Shown here piece by piece: positions 26,835 to 34,472 of a DNA stretch of 64,000 bases. Origin of the DNA: Frondihabitans sp. Leaf304 (lineage in GTDB: Bacteria > Actinomycetota > Actinomycetes > Actinomycetales > Microbacteriaceae). Position numbers and translations under genes: made by a program. The stretch spans positions 1,099,815-1,163,814 of the forward strand of contig NZ_LMNV01000002.1 in assembly GCF_001423105.1 (NCBI RefSeq). Reading direction: 5' to 3'. Each line of letters starts with the position of its first letter. The stretch's first letter is position 1. The notes beneath the pieces are model-generated. The model was not told the origin of the DNA, made no database searches, and saw only the letters and a list, made by a program, of their open reading frames with translations.

Positions 26835-27185
26835 CTGGGCGCGCCGCCTGCTTGGCTCCCTGCCTGCTTGGCTCCTTTCGCGGGTGCGGCGTGCGCGCGT
26901 CCGGCGTGCGGTGTGCGTGCGTGTCAGCGCTGTCTTTTGCGTGCTTTGCCTGCCTGCCGCATGACGTGTCGTCTTTCCTGAACTCACTCGGCTCACTCCT
27001 GAATTCAGGTGCGTCGTCTCCCGACTCAGGAGTGGGGACGGGCTGAGCGTATTACGCAGGAGTCGGCCCCTTGGACGCTCCTGATTGCAGGCGCCAGGAT
27101 CCTCAACTCCTGAATTCAGGCCACCGACCGCGCTCGCCCGCACCTGAATTCAGGCTCGGGCGTCTGGAGTGAGCTGACCCGTCAG
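26835..27185. other. Gene-free region with three CCTGAATTCAGG palindromes
   Basis: These 351 bp lie between the convergent accA3 and AbiEi-like genes. The left half has only short direct repeats (GCCTGCTTGGCTCC twice, about 26847-26876). The right half holds the palindromes listed separately, an imperfect copy CCTGATTGCAGG at 27080-27091 and partial copies near 26978 and 27021. No coding frame of note. Confidence 0.6.
26998..27154. repeat. Three copies of the 12-bp palindrome CCTGAATTCAGG
   Basis: Exact copies lie at 26998-27009, 27109-27120 and 27143-27154; CCTGATTGCAGG at 27080-27091 differs at two bases. The spacing is irregular. They could be operator-like sites, methylation targets or a repeat family. 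Confidence 0.8.
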
Positions 27186-28073
27186 TCACAGCCGCCCTCG
27201 AGCTACCGTGGTCAACACGGTGCCCTGCACCCACTGCCAGCGATCGCGCACTTGGTCGGCGCTGAACCGCAGCGGGATCCAGCCGCGCGAGACCGCCACG
27301 GCGTCGCGCCGCCGATCCTCGTCGAACTGCGCTTTCGACCTGTGGAACTCGAACCCGTCCACTTCAATGAGCACGGCCGTACCGACGACGCGAAAGTCGA
27401 CGGTCCCCACGAACGGGATGTCGGCCTGCGCCTCGAGTTCGACGCCCTGGGCCGTCAGCCTCTGCCGTGTGATCGACTCGACTCCTGATCCCATGCCGGG
27501 CCGACTCGCCCTGACGAGGGCTTCCAGGCGTGGGATCCCGTCGGCAAGTCTTCTCAACGCGACGTCGCCGACACCACGAAGCGAGCGCACCGTGTCGAGG
27601 CATGCGACCGCCGTCTCTGTGTCATGCCAGCGCATCACCTGCGCCACCGCACGGGGCAGGCCGACGCGCCAGCACTGCTCGGCGTCGCGATGATCGTCGT
27701 CCCAGTGCAGGAGGACCGGCCGGTGCCATCGATCGTCGACCAGGCAGGTGCCCGGGTGACGGCCCGAGGGAACGGAGACAGTACGGAGTCTGCTCGCATT
27801 CGGCAGCACGCTGACGTGAACGGGCTCGCTCCAGCCACCCCAGAGCCCGTAAGAATCGGTGGCACTCAACCCCGACAGCCGACCTCCGACCCGAACCGCA
27901 GTCAGGGCCGCGGCGGGAGTCTCCGGTACGGCGTAGAAACCCCGCCGGACGCGAAGAAGTGTCTGAGTCGCCACCGCCTGCTGAAGATCTCGCGGGCTCG
28001 CCCCCGCTTCGAGTAGCAGCTTGGCCGGAACGAGGCCGCCAAGTCGGCGGACTGTCGCTTGCACAGTGTCCAT
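27186..28073 (-). CDS. AbiEi antitoxin-like N-terminus fused to DUF559/Vsr-like nuclease domain
   Basis: A 295-residue protein of a family common in actinobacteria. Residues 1-60 resemble the winged-helix AbiEi antitoxin N-terminal domain (VQATVRRLGGLVPAKLLLEAGASPRDLQQAVATQTLLRVRRGFYAVP pattern). The C-terminal part looks like a PD-(D/E)XK nuclease of the DUF559/Vsr type, with E199, D226 in GTVDFRV and the E237-x-D239 pair in LIEVDGFEFH, then DRRRD. No AbiEii nucleotidyltransferase toxin lies nearby, so it is not a complete AbiE system. The ATG at 28073 was chosen because the upstream residues to 28211 are basic low-complexity shadow sequence. Function unknown. Confidence 0.75.
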   Translation of the reverse strand: MDTVQATVRRLGGLVPAKLLLEAGASPRDLQQAVATQTLLRVRRGFYAVPETPAAALTAVRVGGRLSGLSATDSYGLWGGWSEPVHVSVLPNASRLRTVSVPSGRHPGTCLVDDRWHRPVLLHWDDDHRDAEQCWRVGLPRAVAQVMRWHDTETAVACLDTVRSLRGVGDVALRRLADGIPRLEALVRASRPGMGSGVESITRQRLTAQGVELEAQADIPFVGTVDFRVVGTAVLIEVDGFEFHRSKAQFDEDRRRDAVAVSRGWIPLRFSADQVRDRWQWVQGTVLTTVARGRL

Positions 28074-28248
28074 CCCACGAGGGTGGCGGGTCGGCAGCGG
28101 CCGGGGCGCGGGCGGCGGCGATCTGTGCAGGCGTGGGGCCGGATCCTTGTCTGTGGAGACGAAGACGCAGGATCCGGCAAAGGCCGCCCGGATCCTGCGC
28201 TCTCGCGCCACCCTGTGGAGAGTGCCCCCGGCCGCCCTCCGTCGCCCC

Positions 28249-28254
28249 TAGAGT
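28249..28254 (+). promoter_or_regulatory. -10 box TAGAGT of PNP, leaderless start
   Basis: TAGAGT is followed by 7 nt and the ATG at 28262. Confidence 0.55.
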
Positions 28255-28261
28255 TGTTCGC

Positions 28262-29116
28262 ATGTCTTCGACCTCCAGCCCCTCACTCGGCAGCCCCGCG
28301 AACCCCCTCGACGATCTGTCGACCGACCCGTTCGAGGTCGCAGCCACGGCCGCCGCCGAGATCGCGAAGGCCACCGGCGTGGCAAATCACGACATCGCAC
28401 TCACGCTCGGGAGCGGATGGGGTCGCGCCGCCGAGCTGATCGGCGAGACCGTGGCCGAGATTCCCGCGACCGAGATCACCGGTTTCGGCGCCTCGGCCGT
28501 CGTCGGCCACTCCGGGTCGCTGCGCAGCATCCGCCTGGCGGACGGCCGGCACGCGCTGATCATCGGAGCGCGCACGCACTACTACGAAGGCCACGGCGTG
28601 CGACGCGTCGTCCACAGCGTGCGCACCGCCGCCGCGACAGGCGCGAAGATCATGGTTCTGACCAACGGGGCCGGGGGCATCCGCGAGACCTGGAAGCCCG
28701 GGCAGCCCGTGCTCATCAGCGACCACATCAACCTCACGGCCGACTCGCCGCTCGAGGGTGCCACGTTCATCGACCTCACCGATCTCTACTCGAAGCGACT
28801 CCGAGACGTGGCACGCTCAGTCGACCCCAGCCTCGACGAAGGCGTGTACACGCAGTTCCGAGGCCCGCACTACGAGACGCCGGCCGAGGTGCAGATGGCC
28901 AAGGCAATCGGAGGCCACATCGTCGGCATGTCCACGAGCCTCGAGGCCATCGCAGCACGCCAGGCCGGCATGGAGATCCTCGGCTTCTCGCTGATCACCA
29001 ACCTCGCGGCCGGCATCCAGAAGACGCCCCTCGCCCACGAAGAGGTACTCCAGGCCGGCAAAGACGCCGAGGGTGCGATCAGCCAGCTGCTTGCGCGGGT
29101 GGTGGCGGCACTGTGA
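28262..29116 (+). CDS. punA: Purine-nucleoside phosphorylase (trimeric class)
   Basis: A 284-residue PNP that splits inosine and guanosine (and deoxy forms) into base plus (deoxy)ribose-1-phosphate. Visible motifs are LGSGWG, the phosphate-site Ser in VVGHSG, YYEGHG, LTNGAGGI, FRGPHYETPAE and VGMSTSLEAIAA, all typical of the trimeric PNP/MTAP family. The first 25 residues are variable. The ATG at 28262 was chosen from the TAGAGT box; the longer frame to 27959 is antisense to the AbiEi-like gene. The following mutase gene starts on a GTG that overlaps this stop. Confidence 0.94.
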   Translation: MSSTSSPSLGSPANPLDDLSTDPFEVAATAAAEIAKATGVANHDIALTLGSGWGRAAELIGETVAEIPATEITGFGASAVVGHSGSLRSIRLADGRHALIIGARTHYYEGHGVRRVVHSVRTAAATGAKIMVLTNGAGGIRETWKPGQPVLISDHINLTADSPLEGATFIDLTDLYSKRLRDVARSVDPSLDEGVYTQFRGPHYETPAEVQMAKAIGGHIVGMSTSLEAIAARQAGMEILGFSLITNLAAGIQKTPLAHEEVLQAGKDAEGAISQLLARVVAAL

Positions 29117-30849
29117 GCGACGCGAATACTCTTCGCGCCACCGCATCAGCCTGGTTGGCACAAGACCCCGACGCCGAGACGCGCGCCGAGCTGTCTGAGT
29201 TGCTCTCTCGGTTCGACGGCGACGACGCCGAAGTGGCTGCGGAAGCGCACGCCGACCTGGCCGACAGGTTCGATGGCCGGCTCGAGTTCGGCACGGCAGG
29301 CCTGCGAGGCGAACTCGGAGCCGGCTCCAAGCGGATGAACCGCGTGCTCGTCGCTCAGGCCGCCGCCGGGTTTGCTGCGTTCCTCGTCGACCGGGCAGCG
29401 TCGGATCCCGCTGCTGCCTCCCCCAGCATCGTGATCGGCTACGACGGCCGCACCAACAGCGACGTCTTCGCCCGCGACACCGCCGAGATCATGACCGCCG
29501 CCGGCGTGCGCGCGACCCTGCTCCCGCGGGCACTTCCCACCCCCGTGCTCGCCTTCGCCGTGCGCCACCTCGACGTCTCAGCCGGCGTGATGGTCACCGC
29601 CAGCCACAACCCCCCGCGCGACAATGGCTACAAGGTCTACCTCGGCGGCGCGGATCAGGGCTCGCAGATCGTCAGCCCCGTCGACGCCGAGATCGCCTCA
29701 GCGATCGAGCGGGCAGCCACCGGCTCCGTGCTCGACCTGCCTCGTTCCGACGACTACGCGATCGCGGGCGACGATATCGTCGCCGACTACGTCAGGCTCA
29801 CCGCGGCCGTGGCCGGGCGCTCGGCTTCGCTTACCGTGGCTGCTGCGGCGCCTCGAGTCGTCTACACCGCCATGCACGGCGTGGGGTGGGAGGTGGCTCG
29901 CCGCACGATCGCCACAGCGGGCTTCCCCGAACCCATTCCCGTCGCCGAGCAGGTCGCACCCGATGCGGCATTCCCCACGGTCGCCTTCCCGAACCCCGAA
30001 GATCCCGGCGCCCTCGACCTCTCGTACGCCACCGCCGATCGTGTCGAGGCCGACTTGATTCTCGCCAACGACCCCGACGCCGACCGGCTTGCTGTCGCCA
30101 TCCCCGACCCGTCCGGCGACGGCTGGCGTCGTCTCACCGGCAACGAGGTCGGAGCGATCTTGGGGTGGCGTGCGGCCGAACGCGCCAAGGCATCGGGTGA
30201 TTCGTCCGGGGCGCTGGCCGCGTCGATCGTCTCCTCCCCCGCTCTTCGCACAGTCGCCGCCGCATACGGCCTCGAGTCAGTCGATACCCTGACGGGCTTC
30301 AAATGGGTCTCGCGCGTCGACGGGCTCATCTACGGTTACGAAGAGGCCCTCGGTTACCTCGTCGATCCAGCCAAGGTCCGTGACAAAGACGGCATCTCGG
30401 CGGCACTCGACATCCTCGCTCTCGCGACGGAGCTGCACGCCTCCGGGTCGAGTCTCGCGGAGCATCTCGGCGCCTTCGACGCCACCTTCGGCGCATTTGC
30501 GTCGTCCCAGGTGTCGTTACGCGTCAGCGACCTCGCCGAGATCCCCCGCATCACCTCTGCGCTCCGAGCCGCGCCCCCGACGACGATCGGCGGGTATCCG
30601 GTCCACCGGCTCGACGACTTCGCCGACGGTTTCGAGCAGTTCCCGCCCGGCGACATCCTCCGCTTCTGGCTGGCAGGCGACGAGTCACACGACGGGTCGC
30701 GCGTCATCGTGCGTCCGAGCGGCACCGAACCCAAGCTGAAGGTCTACATCGACGCGTGGAGCACGACGGGTGATGCGGCCGAGCGTCGCGCCGCGGCCGA
30801 CTCCGTGGTCGCCGCGCTCGACGCCGGGGTGCGCGAGCTGCTGCGCTGA
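29113..30849 (+). CDS. pmmB: Alpha-D-phosphohexomutase family (annotated phosphomannomutase; possible phosphopentomutase)
   Basis: A 578-residue mutase of the PgcA/PmmB type. It has the phosphoserine loop TASHNPP, the metal site NDPDADR, the sugar loop GYEEALGY and the phosphate site RPSGTEPKLK, with EFGTAGLRGE near the N-terminus. The usual annotation is phosphomannomutase/phosphoglucomutase. Its GTG start overlaps the PNP stop by 4 nt (GTGA). Tight coupling to PNP, the nearby deoA and the lack of a deoB in this window suggest it may act on (deoxy)ribose-1-phosphate; this is an inference. M. tuberculosis has the same PNP-mutase pair (Rv3307-Rv3308). Confidence 0.9.
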   Translation: MSDANTLRATASAWLAQDPDAETRAELSELLSRFDGDDAEVAAEAHADLADRFDGRLEFGTAGLRGELGAGSKRMNRVLVAQAAAGFAAFLVDRAASDPAAASPSIVIGYDGRTNSDVFARDTAEIMTAAGVRATLLPRALPTPVLAFAVRHLDVSAGVMVTASHNPPRDNGYKVYLGGADQGSQIVSPVDAEIASAIERAATGSVLDLPRSDDYAIAGDDIVADYVRLTAAVAGRSASLTVAAAAPRVVYTAMHGVGWEVARRTIATAGFPEPIPVAEQVAPDAAFPTVAFPNPEDPGALDLSYATADRVEADLILANDPDADRLAVAIPDPSGDGWRRLTGNEVGAILGWRAAERAKASGDSSGALAASIVSSPALRTVAAAYGLESVDTLTGFKWVSRVDGLIYGYEEALGYLVDPAKVRDKDGISAALDILALATELHASGSSLAEHLGAFDATFGAFASSQVSLRVSDLAEIPRITSALRAAPPTTIGGYPVHRLDDFADGFEQFPPGDILRFWLAGDESHDGSRVIVRPSGTEPKLKVYIDAWSTTGDAAERRAAADSVVAALDAGVRELLR

Positions 30850-30903
30850 TCGCGGGCGCGGGCACGGCGGCGGGCGCGGGCGCGGTCGCCTGGATCAGCG
30901 ACC

Positions 30904-30961
30904 CGACGCGGTTCGGCCAAACTGACGCGGCGCGCCGCGTCGCTTTGGCCGAACCGCGTCG
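30904..30961. repeat. 58-nt near-perfect inverted repeat (giant hairpin 1)
   Basis: Outer arms of 18 bp (30904-30921 with 30944-30961, containing GGTTCGGCCAAA) surround a perfect 18-bp palindrome (30924-30941, GACGCGGCG/CGCCGCGTC). Only a 2 x 2 mismatch (CT opposite GC) separates them. It follows the mutase stop by 55 bp and could terminate transcription from either side. Confidence 0.9.
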
Positions 30962-30984
30962 CTTTGCCACGCGACCCCGCGACC

Positions 30985-31043
30985 TGACGTGAATCGGCCA
31001 ACCTCGCGCGCCGCGGCGCTGGCATATTGGCCGATTCGCGTCA
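30985..31043. repeat. Inverted repeat with GAATCGGCCAA arms (giant hairpin 2)
   Basis: TGACGTGAATCGGCCAA at 30985-31001 pairs with TTGGCCGATTCGCGTCA at 31027-31043, with one G-U type mismatch in 17 bp. The 25-nt loop is GC-rich and itself contains a short palindrome. Confidence 0.9.
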
Positions 31044-31151
31044 CCTCACCGGGCGAGAGGTCGCGGCACGGCACCCCGCAGAGCCGCACCCCGCAGAGCA
31101 GCACTGCACCCAGCAACGGAGCACCCCGCGGCACTGCCCACACGGCCGGGC

Positions 31152-31424
31152 TCAGCCCAGAGCGCGCTCCAGCTTCTCGGTGAGCTCGGTGAGGTCGAAG
31201 TGGTTGACGATCACGATTACGTCGGCGAAGGTCGGCCCGATCGCATCGACGAACTCGGCCGATGTCAGGATGACCTGCGCATCGTCGGCGACAGACTGGA
31301 CGCTGGCCAGGTCGGCCGCGACGACATCGGCCTCGATGTCGAGCTTGGCGAGCACGCGCTCGGCGTTGACCTTGAGGATTCCGCTTGACCCGATGCCGAC
31401 ACCGCAGATCGTGACGATCTTCAC
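31152..31424 (-). CDS. PTS sugar transporter subunit IIB (ascorbate/SgaB-like)
   Basis: A 90-residue IIB protein with the phosphorylation loop ITICGVGIGSSGILK-like sequence near the N-terminus, C7 being the likely phospho-acceptor. The CGxGxGSS loop followed by a Rossmann-like fold fits the SgaB/UlaB and lactose-type IIB families. It would accept phosphate from the IIA partner encoded just upstream; its GTG overlaps that stop by 4 nt. No IIC membrane component is found in this gene cluster, so the substrate is unknown. Confidence 0.85.
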   Translation of the reverse strand: MKIVTICGVGIGSSGILKVNAERVLAKLDIEADVVAADLASVQSVADDAQVILTSAEFVDAIGPTFADVIVIVNHFDLTELTEKLERALG

Positions 31425-31990
31425 GAGCCACCCTCAGACGACGAACCCGAAGCAGAACCACCCGCAGAGGAGCCCGAAGCAGAACCGCCCGCAGAGGAGC
31501 CCGAAGCAGAACCGCCCGCAGACGCAGACGAACCAGAACCAGACCCCGCACCAACACCCATAATCGCCCGCACATCGTCGGCCCGGGTCGCGTCGGCGAG
31601 GGCGCCGATCCGGCTCTGGTCGTTGAAGACGTTGGCGATGTCGGCGATGAGGTCGAGGTGGCCGCCGACCGATTCGACCGCGAGGCCGACGATGACGCGC
31701 ACCGGGTCGTTGTGCGGGTGCCCGAACGAGACCGGCGAGGCCAGGGTGACGACGGCGAGGCCGTCGCTGATCACCTGATCGTCGGGCCGGGCGTGCGCGA
31801 GGGCGAGGCCGGGGGCGATCACAACGTAGGGACCGTGCTCGTCGATCATGCGGATCATCTCATCGGAGTAGCCCGGACGCGCGGCCCCGGAGGCCGTGAG
31901 AGCGGCCCCGGCGACCGCGACGGCGGAACGCCAGTCGGGCGCGAGCGACCCGAGCACGATGGCCTCGTCGGGAAGCGGGGGCAGCGCCAT
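31421..31990 (-). CDS. PTS sugar transporter subunit IIA with Gly/Ser/Ala tail
   Basis: A 189-residue protein. Residues 1-140 form a mannitol/fructose-type (UlaC-like) IIA domain with the active-site H66 in GLALAHARP. The last 45 residues are a low-complexity tail made of a nine-residue unit, AGGSASGSS, repeated about three times (27-bp DNA repeats at about 31440-31525). The tail stops exactly where the IIB gene starts, as if it were a former interdomain linker of a fused IIA-IIB protein. The start ATG at 31990 is 1 bp after the add stop, placing a PTS pair in a nucleoside operon. Confidence 0.85.
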   Translation of the reverse strand: MALPPLPDEAIVLGSLAPDWRSAVAVAGAALTASGAARPGYSDEMIRMIDEHGPYVVIAPGLALAHARPDDQVISDGLAVVTLASPVSFGHPHNDPVRVIVGLAVESVGGHLDLIADIANVFNDQSRIGALADATRADDVRAIMGVGAGSGSGSSASAGGSASGSSAGGSASGSSAGGSASGSSSEGGS

Positions 31991-31991
31991 C

Positions 31992-33113
31992 TCAGGCCTG
32001 CTCGAACCCGGCGACGATGCGGTCGGCCAGGTCGTCGCGATCTTCGAGTGAGAGGAACGACGCTGCGGCCGCGTTGAGCTGGAACGCCTGGAGGTCGCTG
32101 AGGTCGTAGTCGAAGGCCTGCGACAGCAACGACAGCTCGCGGCTGAGGCTCGTGGCGCTCATCAGGCGGTTGTCGACGTTAACCGTGACCCGGAAGCCCA
32201 GCTGGTAGAGCAGGTCGAACGGGTGGTCGTAGAGCTCGGTGCCCCACTGGGCGATGGCCCCGGTCTGGAGGTTCGACGACGGCGACAGCTCGAGGGCGAT
32301 CTCGCGGTCGCGCACCCAGGCGGCGATCGGGCCGAGGCCGACGGTCGTGTGGTCGCTCTCGCGGCCGAGCACACTGATGTCTTCGGCGAGGCGCACGCCG
32401 TGACCGAGGCGGAGGGTGCGTCCGTCGAAGAGGGCGCTCTTGATGCTGTCGAGCCCGTCGGCCTCGCCGGCGTGGACCGTGACGGGGAAGAACTCGCGCG
32501 CCAGGAGGTCAAACGCGGCCTGGTGGGCCGACGGCGGGAAGCCGAGCTCGGCGCCGGCGATGTCGAAGCCGATCACGCCGTTCTCTCGGTGGCGGAGGGC
32601 CAGCTCGGCGATCTCGAGCGACCGGTCGGCGTGGCGCATTGCGGTGACCAGCTGGCCGATGGTGATCTCGTGACCGCGCTCGGCGAGGTCGGTGATGGCG
32701 TCGTCGATACCGGCCTGGACCGCTTCGACCGTCTCGTCGAGGGTGAGGCCCTCGCGCAGGTGCTGCTCGGGCGCCCAGCGGATCTCACCGTGGATGACGC
32801 CGTCGGCGGCCAGATCGAGCACGAACTCGTGCGCGATCCGTCGGAGGTTGGCGGCCGTCTGCATCACGGCGAGCGTGACGTCGAAGGTCTTCAGGTATTC
32901 GACGAGCGAGCCCGAGTCGGACTGCGTCTGGAACCACGATTCGAGACCGGCGGCATCGTCGACCGGCAGGGCGATCCCGGCCTCAGAGGCGAGCTCGACG
33001 ATCGTCGCGGGCCGAAGCCCGCCATCGAGGTGGTCGTGCAGGCTGACCTTGGGGAGGGCGGCGATGCTCGGCCCTCCGTTGGGCAGACGGTATTCCTGGT
33101 CCGGTGCGCTCAT
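31992..33113 (-). CDS. add: Adenosine deaminase
   Basis: A 373-residue metal-dependent deaminase converting adenosine and deoxyadenosine to inosine forms. The zinc and catalytic residues are seen in SLHDHLDGG, FDIAGAE, VHAGEA, RLGHGVRL, ELSPSSNLQTGA and VNVDNRLMS. The last motif has D-N where classic enzymes have D-D, which I recall as usual in actinobacterial homologues. The ATG at 33113 lies 7 nt after TACGGT, so it probably has its own leaderless promoter although it follows deoA by 66 bp. Its product feeds PNP encoded at 28262. Confidence 0.95.
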   Translation of the reverse strand: MSAPDQEYRLPNGGPSIAALPKVSLHDHLDGGLRPATIVELASEAGIALPVDDAAGLESWFQTQSDSGSLVEYLKTFDVTLAVMQTAANLRRIAHEFVLDLAADGVIHGEIRWAPEQHLREGLTLDETVEAVQAGIDDAITDLAERGHEITIGQLVTAMRHADRSLEIAELALRHRENGVIGFDIAGAELGFPPSAHQAAFDLLAREFFPVTVHAGEADGLDSIKSALFDGRTLRLGHGVRLAEDISVLGRESDHTTVGLGPIAAWVRDREIALELSPSSNLQTGAIAQWGTELYDHPFDLLYQLGFRVTVNVDNRLMSATSLSRELSLLSQAFDYDLSDLQAFQLNAAAASFLSLEDRDDLADRIVAGFEQA

Positions 33114-33120
33114 ACGCACC

Positions 33121-33126
33121 ACCGTA
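33121..33126 (-). promoter_or_regulatory. -10 box TACGGT of add, leaderless start
   Basis: TACGGT on the minus strand is followed by 7 nt and the ATG at 33113. Confidence 0.45.
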
Positions 33127-33179
33127 CTAGTGCTCGGAGGCGACACTCTGAACGGCGGCCACAAGCGAGGTAGACGAAT

Positions 33180-34472
33180 CTAGGAGATTCGCTCCACGAC
33201 GAGAGAACGAGCGGCGGGGGCCGAGGATCCGATGCCCCACGCTCCCTCGACCGACGCCAGGGCGCGCTCGAATCGCGATGCCTCGTCGGTGTGCAGGGTG
33301 AAGAGCGGCTGCCCCTCCTCCACGCGGTCACCCGGCTTCGCGTGTAGTTCGATGCCGGCCGTCGCCATCACCGGATCCTGCTTGCGAGCACGGCCGGCTC
33401 CGAGGCGCCAGGCCGCGATGCCGAAGGGCAGCGCCTCCTGCTTGTCGAGGAAACCCGAGCGCGGCGCCGTGACGACGTGGGTCTCTCGAGCGACCGGCAG
33501 TGCGGCGTCGGGGTCGCCGCCCTGCGCCTCGATCATGCGGCGCCAGCTGTCCATTGCGCGACCGTCGTCGAGGGCGGCCTCGACATCGGCGTCGGGCTGG
33601 CCGGCAGCGGTCAGCATCTCGCGGGCGAGGGCGACCGTGAGCTCGCGGATATCGGCGGGACCGCCTCCGGCGAGAGTCTCGACCGACTCGCGCACCTCGA
33701 GGGCGTTGCCGATGGTCAGTCCGAGGGGAATGCTCATGTCGGTCAGGAGGGCCGACGTCGTGACTCCGGCGTCGGTGCCGAGGTCGACCATCGTGCGGGC
33801 GAGGAGGCGCGACTGGTCGATGTCTTGGATGAACGCACCCGAGCCGAACTTCACGTCGAGCACCAGGGCGGAGGTGCCCTCGGCGATCTTCTTCGACATG
33901 ATCGACGAGGCGATGAGCGGGATGGCCTCGACCGTGCCGGTGATGTCACGGAGGGCGTACAGCTTTTTGTCGGCGGGGGCCAGGCCGGATCCTGCGGCAC
34001 AGATCACGGCGCCGACATCTTTCAGGATCTCGAACATGCGCTCGTTCGAGACGTCGGCCTGCCAGCCGGGAATCGACTCGAGCTTGTCGAGGGTTCCGCC
34101 AGTGTGGCCGAGCCCGCGGCCCGAGAGCTGCGGCACGGCGACGCCGAACGACGCCACGAGCGGAGCCAGCGGCAGGGTGATCTTGTCGCCCACTCCGCCG
34201 GTCGAGTGCTTGTCGACGGTCGTCTTGCCGAGCGTCTGGAACGACATGGTCTCGCCCGAGGCGATCATCGCGAGCGTCATGTCGCGGATCTCGGCGCGCT
34301 CCATGCCGTTCAGGAAGATAGCCATGATCAGCGCGGCCATCTGCTCGTCGGCCACGTAGCCGCGCGTGTAGGCGTCGATCAGCCACTGGATCTCGGGCGT
34401 CGACAGGGCTTCCTTGGAGCGCTTGGTGCGGATCAGGTCGACGACGTCGAAGGGTTCTACGGAGGTGGTCAT
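33180..34472 (-). CDS. deoA: Thymidine (pyrimidine-nucleoside) phosphorylase
   Basis: A 430-residue phosphorylase that splits thymidine/deoxyuridine (and uridine in pyrimidine-specific forms) into base plus sugar-1-phosphate. The signature TVDKHSTGGVGDK (86-97) and LSGRGLGHTGGTLDKLESIPG are diagnostic, and DVKFGSGAF follows. The C-terminal alpha/beta domain (PRSGFLDKQEALPFGIAAWRLGAGR) is complete. The ATG at 34472 overlaps the cdd stop (ATGA); the frame extending to 34715 is a shadow of cdd. Confidence 0.96.
   Translation of the reverse strand: MTTSVEPFDVVDLIRTKRSKEALSTPEIQWLIDAYTRGYVADEQMAALIMAIFLNGMERAEIRDMTLAMIASGETMSFQTLGKTTVDKHSTGGVGDKITLPLAPLVASFGVAVPQLSGRGLGHTGGTLDKLESIPGWQADVSNERMFEILKDVGAVICAAGSGLAPADKKLYALRDITGTVEAIPLIASSIMSKKIAEGTSALVLDVKFGSGAFIQDIDQSRLLARTMVDLGTDAGVTTSALLTDMSIPLGLTIGNALEVRESVETLAGGGPADIRELTVALAREMLTAAGQPDADVEAALDDGRAMDSWRRMIEAQGGDPDAALPVARETHVVTAPRSGFLDKQEALPFGIAAWRLGAGRARKQDPVMATAGIELHAKPGDRVEEGQPLFTLHTDEASRFERALASVEGAWGIGSSAPAARSLVVERIS

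Larger units (their letters stand above)
30850..31151. other. Convergent intergenic region with two giant hairpins
   Basis: This 302-bp gap between the convergent mutase and PTS IIB genes contains the two long inverted repeats listed separately, followed by short direct repeats GCACCCCGCAGAGC at about 31070-31100. No coding frame. Confidence 0.7.

Noticed and set aside
27959-28261. Longer N-terminus for PNP starting at 27959
   Set aside because: The extra frame is antisense to the AbiEi-like gene, of low-complexity composition, and the TAGAGT box lies just before the shorter ATG.
31421-31424. Programmed frameshift fusing PTS IIA to IIB
   Set aside because: No canonical slippery heptamer is visible at the overlap and both genes have normal start and stop signals; the linker-like tail is better explained by gene fission.
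31992-33113. Loss of a catalytic aspartate in adenosine deaminase (VNVDNRLMS)
   Set aside because: The D-N form is, as I recall, the usual one in actinobacterial homologues, and all other metal and catalytic residues are present.
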